64,000 bases of DNA from Persicaria tinctoria. Its lineage: Eukaryota > Streptophyta > Magnoliopsida > Caryophyllales > Polygonaceae. The DNA lies in the NCBI GenBank assembly GCA_037127255.1, contig JBANSL010000002.1, forward strand, positions 5,562,001 to 5,626,000, given 5' to 3'. The notes beneath the pieces were generated by a model. The model had not been told where the DNA came from and made no database searches. It was given only the letters and a program-made list of their open reading frames with translations. Below are positions 56,492 through 64,000 of the stretch, in pieces; the first letter of the stretch is position 1, and each line of letters begins with the position of its first letter. The translations under genes were made by a program, and so were the position numbers.

Positions 56492-56519
56492 CTTGAATTG
56501 ATCCCAGCAGAACGGTTTC

Positions 56520-56930
56520 AGTTCTTGTGATAATGATTCTCTTGTACAAATTCACCTATATGTCCACATCTTGGTTGTTTTTCTGATTTTTTTTTTGGGA
56601 CGGAAATGGTCTGATCGAATATCTTGATCGTTTCTATTCTCGTGATTAAAAAAAATTGGTCAGAACATCTTGATCGTTTCCGGCCGTTGGAACTTGTAAG
56701 AACTAAAATAATAAAAAAATTATCCATTTTTAATATAATTTCATGCTTAATAATAATAATAATAATAATAATAAAAAGTATAAACAAAATTCATTTATAA
56801 TTTTATAGAATTTTTAACCTTTTTTTTTTAAATATTGAGAAGTTGAACAAACTAAATTTTAACGACGACATTTCTAACTCGTACCCTAAAATCATAAATT
56901 AAGAATCTAAATCGAAAATTTCCTACCACA
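56520..56930. other. WAKL upstream region and AT-rich spacer
   Basis: Promoter side of the minus-strand WAKL. An (AAT)n microsatellite lies at about 56748-56775. No gene seen. Confidence 0.4.
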
Positions 56931-56933
56931 TAT

Positions 56934-57213
56934 ATGAGCGAACTCAGAAAAACAATATTGAGACAAGCTAAAAATATTTGCATGATTAGGGCTTCTTCCA
57001 TAGCTGGGGGCGATGCGCACTTTCAGGGAGGTGCAGGAGTCGGCGACAGTGAGCGTGGCGGCGTTGGCGAGGACGGTGGCTGTCCCAGTGGAGGAGGAGG
57101 AAGGAGATGCAGACTCTGAGGAGAATTGGAAGCATCTGGGATCCGCTATTCGACTCTCTTCTCCTTCGCTTCTTTCTTTCTCATCCGTTCTTTCTTTTTC
57201 TTTCTTTTTTTAA
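56934..57213 (+). other. short GC-rich open segment, unknown
   Basis: From about 57010 the frame reads FREVQESATVSVAALART and then an acidic run, unusually GC-rich in an AT-rich setting. It may be a captured or decayed exon. No family recognised and no splice context established. Confidence 0.25.
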
Positions 57214-58394
57214 TTGAAAAGTAACGGAGTATACCAGTATGTCAAATTTAACGAGGAGGGTATGAGGCGAAAAGAATCAAAACTTCAGGGACACCACATG
57301 AAATATGTAAAAGAGTTGTATACCTAGTTAAAATTGCAACACATAATTAAAGGGCACCTCGCGAAATTTCCGTAAAATAAACACACACAATAGCGTATCG
57401 TATATTCATATCGATTCAAATAGATTGTTACTTTCGGCTTGGGGTGTGATGGAGAGAATAGAACATCTTTCCGACCGTGGAAAGGTTATATCGTTTACCT
57501 TAGATTTTTGTTTTTGGTTGATACACGAGTTCTAGGGCTAAATGACTTCACATGGAAAAATAAATAAAATTTGACCGAGTAATTAAACAGCTTCTAACTT
57601 TTTAAAGAAATCGTGCCGTCGTGACACAATTTTTTTTAAAATAAATAAAACGGTCATAATATAGCATATCTATCTATCTATCTATATACATCTACTAAAA
57701 CCGATGCATTGAAGCATGCGTGGCGGCGTGTGAGTGAATCTGCCTACGTGGCGGCGCGTGGTTGCGTCTCGCAAAACTTTCTCCCGTCAAAAAGGAAATC
57801 TAATAAAAATAATAATATAGTTCTAATCTATATAATTAAAAATAATTATTTTATTTTACCATTAATTCATATAATTGAATAGATGGAATATCTTATACAA
57901 GAGTAAATATATTATATAAGGAAATAATTATATCAATATAATTAAACACAATAATAGTAATAAATTTGGCATATACATATATACAAATTGCCATATAAGT
58001 GTATCTTCATCTGGATTATAAATAATTTTTCAAATGGACGGTTTATATATAAATTTGGCATATGGACGGTTTATATATCGATTATTTTTTGTGGAAAGAA
58101 TTATTTCTATCAAAATTAATTATTTCATAGTTATTTTATTTATATCTATATTATTTTTAGGAGAATGAGTTATTTAGATCTAGATTAATTTTAATCTTAT
58201 ATTTCCAGTTATTAGTTTAATTATCATAATGTAATTCATATTTATTTATTTATTTATTTATTTATGGGTTGTAATTAAAAATAGAAGAGGTGAGTATAAA
58301 ATATGGTGATTTGGCTAATTGTATCTCTGGAAAAATTTAAATAGCTAATTGTATCCAAAATAAAATGAGATAGTGTGTACTCTATGTTCACTTT
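57214..58394. other. AT-rich spacer
   Basis: Contains a (TATC)n microsatellite near 57667-57685 and a ttta run near 58240-58263. No gene recognised. Confidence 0.4.
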
Positions 58395-58495
58395 CCTCCT
58401 TGAATTGGTAAATAAAGAGCGGTCATTTCGGAGTTCGAACCGAGGACCTATAACTATTATCCACAAATCCTTTTCGGTGAGCCATTCCGGAATGG
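58395..58495 (-). repeat. SINE-like fragment, copy 2
   Basis: Inverted relative of 53800-53880. On the minus strand it shows an A-box-like tggctcaccgaaaagg, then the B box ggttcgaactcc, then gaaatgaccgctctttattta. Confidence 0.6.
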
Positions 58496-58959
58496 TTATA
58501 TTCACTTTCCTCCCCTTGACGGCTGGACCCCTTCCTTTCCTTTCCTTCCCTCCCCTCCTCCCCCTTCCGGCTTTCCCCCTTCCCTTCCCTTCCTTCAATT
58601 TTTCACACGTTGAGAATTGATGCCCTTTTTGTGATGTCAATTATTTTTTTACCATTAACACCACTGCGTGATGCCATTTTTCTACCGTTGACCATTGATG
58701 CCACTTTTTTATAACACTTTTTTATGTCATTTTTTATGATGTGCGATGCCACTTTTTCGAAGTAGTATTTTGATGTGATTTTTCTAATGTAACTATTTGA
58801 TGTCATTTTTTAATTCAGTCAATTGTATATCGATATAATTTCGTTGATTCTATTTTTATTCAGTGATGACACGTTTGTTGGACAAAAATGCGCGATATAA
58901 TTGTACAACACATTTTATTTAATTTTTAATATTTGAGTTCGACCCCTTTTGGTTATCCT

Positions 58960-61900
58960 CTTGATTCGAAGTCATATCAATACCAAGATTTTGGTGGTTT
59001 TGGTAATTTGGGCTGCACCCGAATCTTAGCGGGTTGCCTACGTATCTCTTGGGAGAGAATCAAGCCTCACGTAGTTCAGAGTGTTTGAGTTTTGTGTGTT
59101 TTATCACCTTTAATGTTTTCATGCATCATTGGATCGTATTAGGACCCACCTTCTCGGAAGGGTAGCCCTAACATAAACCACACTATCATATGCATGAGAT
59201 TTTCTCGTGTATCACCCGAATAAATTGAGCACACCTTCTCGGAAGGGTTTCCCAACTCAACGGCTATCACTTACACGGAAAATCATGTGTATTTAATTTA
59301 GATCTAATTTTAACCCCATTTTCCTTTTTAAAGTGAATTTTGAGGTTGACGACTGTACCCGACATATTTTGTGATCTAATATCGGGTTACCTACGTAGCC
59401 GTTTTACGGCGTCAAGTCTTTACGTAGTTCTACATAGGAAACCAAGTTTATATTTGGTGAAACTTGATTTGAGATTTCGACTCCGTTTTTATTGAAGTCG
59501 GTTTGAGACTGACCCACTAGAATTAATTGGCAAAGAATATTTGACGAGTTTAGTTTTATGTTTTACCAAACTCGAATTCTTAATTTGTGCCAATTATAAT
59601 TCTTATATTTTAGTGGGTAAATTTTGTAATTAAACCACCCTTTTTTAAAACTTCGTATGAAATGTATATATAATTATATATGCATACGGAGTATTGTTAG
59701 CTCCCTCTTTTTTTGTTTGACCAAAGCCCAATTTAAGACTTTTGCTAAACGGGTCAATTAATTAAATTGATCCAAGCCAACCCCCTTTATTTCTTTCAAT
59801 AGAGCTACAGAGCTCTTCGCTCTCTGTTCATCGTTATCCTGACGACAGATCGGAGCATCTACAGCTTGTAGTCTCGCCGGGAGGACACACCGCCATGGCC
59901 ACACGGAGCTCGCTCAGGAGAAGAAACCAATCTCCGTATCACATCGAGAGGCTTGAGCCCAAGCTCTCTTAAAGACTAGCGAACTAGGCTCGAGAGTCGA
60001 TAGAAAACGGGAGGGTTTTTTTAAGAGTGGAGATGCGGCTCAATTTGACGCCTCTCGGAAATCCCATGACCAAGAGCAAGGGGAAAAAAGAACAGGTTTG
60101 TTTTGTTTTCCTACTTTTCCCCAAAATTTGCCCCCTAATTTGGATGATTTAGGTTCTGAGAAATCATCTAGGGTTGAATTGAATTTTTTTTATTTATTTG
60201 GGGATTTCGGGTTTAGGGTCGAGCAATGAGGAAGCAGGAGGACCCAGCGCTCCGGGAAGTTTGAGGAGGCGCTAGAGAGACTCTAATTTTGGGTGAGGAG
60301 GCACCATATGAACTCTGGCTTCAAGCGCTTGAGAGAACGGGGCGCGACCACCGGTTTGATTTAAGTAGGTCAATTTCTCCTCTTTTCTTTGATTTCACGG
60401 GATTGCAAGACTTGCAAAAAGGCTGATTTTGATCCCTTATAAATTGGGGATTTTGGATTTAGGAAAGCCACAAGAGAGCAAAAATTCAGTGTTCAAAGGC
60501 TGAGAAGGGTGGTGCATCAACTCAGGTGCGACTCTACAATCGGCGGAGCCGGTCGCTACTTTGGTTTCTCGGCTAGGTATGTTAACCTTCATTTCCCCTT
60601 TTTGCTTCTTTTCACTGAAATGGAATCCCAGTTTCTTGTAGACATAGGCTGATTTTGGTTTGCTGCAGTCTATGCACCTTCCCCATGAACCGCATTTTTT
60701 AGTTTTCAATGGAGTTTAATTTAGTGTTGTTTGATAGTAACTGGAAACAGCAAACCGAAATTTTGTTCAACCCTAATGCCTCTCAGTTGTTGGTTTGACT
60801 GAAATCCAAATGCGTTTCTTTTCCTTTTTGCAACTGATATACTGTTGTGTTCATGTATATTGCCATTCAGCATCAGGTCTAGACTTAGCCTTTTTACTGT
60901 TTAGCTTCTTTTTGTCAATTTAGTGGAGAGTAAGAAGGACTACTTGTCTTCTCCTGTTTTCTTTTTGCTTTTAGGCATCTGTTTGTTAAGCTTCCTGAAC
61001 TGCTTCATATTCAATGCCCTTTAGTAGAAAAATCAGCAGCACTTCGTTGCTATATGCCGATCCACGCCGGGATCGAAAGTAGCGACGAGAGACTAAACTC
61101 TCGAGCCGCTAAGTTTTGCCTTGAATGTTTGTATTCCTTTGCAATGATTCCGGCAGCGTTTCGACGCTATGAGTCGACCCACACCGGGATCGGGGGTAGC
61201 GACGAGAGACTAAACTCTCGAGCCGCTATGCGAGGATGGGCTAGCGACGAGAGACTAAACTCTCGAGCCGCTGAGCCAGGATCGAAGGTCGCGACGAGAG
61301 ACTAAACTCTCGAGCCGCTAGGATCCATTTGATTTCCAGTTTTGCTTTTGTACCTGCAAAACAAACATAGAGAAAGGGAGGAAGAGTCTACCTTCGTCTG
61401 AACAGTAGTCTTGAACAACAATCACACACACAAACTGTTTCTTGTCTGGTGTTTGCTTTCTTTTACTGTTGTTCTCACTGCACTCCTTCTTCTTGCTGAT
61501 TTTTGTTTTGATTTGGCTTTATGCCTGTTCTGTGTTGCAGGCACCCAAGAGGAAGTTGGGGACCAGGCAAAAGAAGCCCCTTTTGTGGAGGAATTGGTTG
61601 CTTTGCTGATATTGGGAAGAAGAGGAAGGCTAGGCGGGGAGAGGAACCCAAAACTGCAGTGATCCTCACTTTTATAGGTGGATGAAGGCAGTTATCAGAA
61701 GACTCACTCCATCACTCGCTCTGCAGTTTTCTCTTTTGTCCCACGTTTCATTTCTAGTGTAACCTCTAACAACTGCTCCTACTTGAATGAATTTGATTTT
61801 GATCAGTTTCCCCATATAATTGAATTTTGGGCTGCTTTGACTTGGGCCTCTTTTACTTAGTTTCTTTTTTGGCCCTTTACAGGATTTCCACTTGATTGTT

Positions 61901-63560
61901 TATCACCAAATCTATCATTAGGTAAATAATTAAATTTGGCAATTTTAACATAAAAAATCACGAATCTTTAAATTCATGAAATTTTGCCCCTCAACAGTTG
62001 CCCCCCGAACTTTGTGCGTGTGAGACATCGAACGCGTTCAAAGTTCGAAATTGTGCTTTTATGCACCACTTGCATTTCAAACGGACCTTGCTTAAAAAAA
62101 AAACTATTGGTTTAATTTATAGTCCGAAGAAAATGGGAACTTGAATTTACCGTTCCGATGATAATTGATCACATATGAAAAGCAATTCTACTTAGAATGT
62201 GCTTAGGACCAATGAGAGGTAATCCGGTATGGGTACGTGAGAGTCGGAAAAAATTTCCCTCTCAAAATTTGATCTAGTTTGGCTTTTGAGCTTTCAAACT
62301 GATTGAATTTTTGGCTTGAGTCAATTTTGGTTTTGACTTTTGGTCGAAGATTTTCGAATTTAAGTTTGAATTTGGATTTAGAAGTTTTCTTGTGAGGGAC
62401 AAGAATTTGGATTTGATGACTTGAAGTCATAGGATTGAGCTTTTGTCATTTAACCGATTTCAGTATGATTTTTGGTCATAGACTGAATTTGGTTTTGTGA
62501 CGATTTGATATCGTGGGCTTAGCTTTTGTAACCTTTATGGTTGAAGCTTTGTGGTCAAAATCTCATATGAGATGATTTTGAAATATGATACCCATACCAT
62601 TTGAAGCCAAGGCATTCAATGACTTTTTTCTTTGAGTTTTGGTTTTGAGTTTTGGGGGCTTTGAATGACCATACATATATAGATGATGTATGCCAATTTT
62701 TGTTTTAGAGGGTTTTGAGAGGCTTAGGCCTTTTTGGCTTTGAGAGAGAAGAAAAAAAAAATTTGGATAATTTTTGAAGCATTTTGGTTTATGGATCCTT
62801 GGGAGGAAGATTTGATTTATAGGACTTGAATTGACTATCACATTTGGACGTGATAATCAAAGTCGGGCAAAATTTAAGCCTAAGCCTTTTGTTTGTCTCT
62901 TTTTGTGAGAATGTCTTTGAAAGATAAAATTTTCTCTCTCGCTTTTCCTTTTGCCTCATTTTCAGTATAGGCATAAAACGTGCAAGTCTTTAGACCATAC
63001 TCGATTTTTCTCCTTGTAGTCGGGATAATGCTCATATGACTACAAAAGCAGAGGATTTGACTTCTCTTTCTTCTTTGCTGAGAAAAGAAGACGTTTTGTT
63101 TGTTTTTGTGGCTGCATCTAGCCTTTTGATTAGCTAGATTGCCTACGTACCCCCTTTCTGAGGGATCAAGCCGTTCGTAGTTCTTTGTGAACCCTTTTTC
63201 ATGTAAGCTTCCGGGTTGTTTGATTTTCGGACTAATTTCAAGTCCTCTTTTTTTTATATGCATCACTCGAGTTACTTGAGCACACCTTCTAGGAAGGGTT
63301 GCTCAAAAACTCGACTATCATTTGCATACCGGGATTTCTTTTCCTTTTTTTTTTTTTTTTTTACCGCATCATTCAGATCACTCGGGCCCACCTTCTAGGA
63401 AGGGTTTCCCGAATAACTTGACTATCATATGCGAACCCGGAAATCTTTTTTTTTTTTTGTGCGACTGAATCTGACATATTATTTTTTTCTATGTCAAATT
63501 TCCTACGTACCCCTTGTTGGGGATCAAGTCTTAACGTAGTTCTAGGCAGAGCTATTTGTT
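58960..63560. repeat. large repeat region, probable LTR-element non-coding part
   Basis: Two word families recur at both ends. One is a cctacgta...atcaag...cgtagttc unit at about 59033-59078, 59385-59430, 63140-63183 and 63500-63544. The other is a caccttctcggaagggt unit at about 59150, 59230, 63283 and 63389. The segment between lacks a recognised coding gene but holds CT-rich leader-like sequence (59790-60360) and the 30-bp palindrome array at 61081. A large retroelement is the simplest reading. I found no LTR boundaries. Confidence 0.45.
61081..61319. repeat. four copies of a 30-bp imperfect palindrome
   Basis: The unit starts agcgacgagagactaaactc and ends tcgagccgct, at 61081-61110, 61198-61227, 61243-61272 and 61290-61319. 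Only the first base of copy 4 differs. Each can fold with a cgagag/ctctcg stem, an actaaa loop and outer agcg/cgct pairs. In one frame the first three copies encode SDERLNSRAA. Confidence 0.92.
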
Positions 63561-63597
63561 TTTCTGCCTTGGAGACTACTTGATCATTTTGACACCC

Positions 63598-63999
63598 TTA
63601 CTTGGCTGTAGGTGTCCTTGATTTGGTTGAGCTTGTGGACGAGAACTTTTGACTGCCTCTTCCGGAGCTCTTGCTTTTGGTCATTTTCATTTGGACCTTC
63701 TTGCTTTTAGGCTCATCAATTTTTTCGAGCCTTTCGAATACCGGAGCTTTAGATTCTCCACTTGTCAAGGCTGAATTAAGCCTTTGAAACACTGAAGGTT
63801 TATATTCTTCACTTGTCAAAGCCATCTCAAGCCTTTGAAACACTAAAGATTTGGATACTTCATTTGTTGAGGCTAGCTCCAGTCTTTCAAATATAGAAGA
63901 TTTCGGTGCTTCACATGTAGAGGCTAGATCAAGCCTTTTAAACACCGAAGATTTAGGAGTTCCAGATAAAGCCGTCTCGAGCCTTTCAAATGCGGACAC
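63598..63999 (-). CDS. tandem-repeat protein fragment, probably retroelement-related, runs off the right edge
   Basis: The minus-strand frame is open to the window end and stops at 63598. It has five or six degenerate units of about 22 residues built on SVFxRLexAlTSxexK. A basic Lys/Ser/Thr-rich tail (KMTKSKSSGRGSQKF) follows. Repeated VFxRL words are seen in plant retrotransposon-associated proteins. That family link is from memory and uncertain. The start is outside the window. Confidence 0.5.
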   Translation of the reverse strand: MSAFERLETALSGTPKSSVFKRLDLASTCEAPKSSIFERLELASTNEVSKSLVFQRLEMALTSEEYKPSVFQRLNSALTSGESKAPVFERLEKIDEPKSKKVQMKMTKSKSSGRGSQKFSSTSSTKSRTPTAK

Positions 64000-64000
64000 T

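Noticed and set aside
57690..58270. Second Helitron starting at tctatatacatctactaaaa
   Set aside because: The start looks suggestive, but no CTRR end with a preceding hairpin was found.
61081..61319. CRISPR-like array of repeats and spacers
   Set aside because: Only four units, spacers of 15-87 bp, palindromic repeat, no cas genes and an obvious plant nuclear context.

Overview
The window is nuclear DNA from a flowering plant, most likely a eudicot. The evidence is spliced genes with GT-AG introns, wall-associated-kinase-like receptor genes, a purple acid phosphatase, Ty1/copia, CACTA, MULE, hAT, LINE and SINE elements, and AT-rich spacers. I cannot name the species.

The backbone is a tandem, all-minus-strand array of wall-associated receptor kinase-like (WAKL) genes running from about 3 kb to 56.5 kb. 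Three copies keep every exon open: 32868-40919, 46182-48703 and 53907-56491. Each has the same layout: exon 1 holds a signal peptide and galacturonan-binding ectodomain, a roughly 100-nt exon 2 holds a Cys-rich stub, and exon 3 holds the membrane helix and an RD-type Ser/Thr kinase. At least seven other copies are broken: a 3' tail at 3068, a deleted copy at 8646-9965, ectodomain fragments at 14997-15783 and 17342-17842, a triply hit copy at 19508-27505, and kinase fragments at 49670 and 50114-51012.

Other host genes are the 3' part of an unknown membrane-protein gene (495-2731), a complete seven-exon purple acid phosphatase gene (3552-5750), and a small coiled-coil gene (51009-52152) whose last exon runs into a truncated WAKL kinase.

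Transposons account for much of the rest. They include a gene-capturing CACTA element (20104-25544) inside a WAKL kinase exon, a copia element with seemingly identical LTRs (27516-32229) 10 bp upstream of the same WAKL's ATG, an older broken copia (about 9966-14996), a MULE with roughly 590-bp inverted repeats plus LINE pieces inside a WAKL intron (34.4-39.7 kb), a 861-bp MULE MITE, a 2.3-kb TIR element with a nested hAT MITE, a solo LTR, and SINEs. A dispersed repeat carrying a USE-like box and a TATA-like box at fixed spacing recurs along the array. From about 58.9 kb to the right edge the sequence looks like one or more large transposable elements with hairpin-forming repeats and a tandem-repeat ORF leaving the window.

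Functionally, the intact WAKLs would sit in the plasma membrane and monitor cell-wall pectin, and the phosphatase would be secreted. Nothing shows that the phosphatase and the receptors cooperate. The array reads as a birth-and-death cluster shaped by duplication and transposon insertion.
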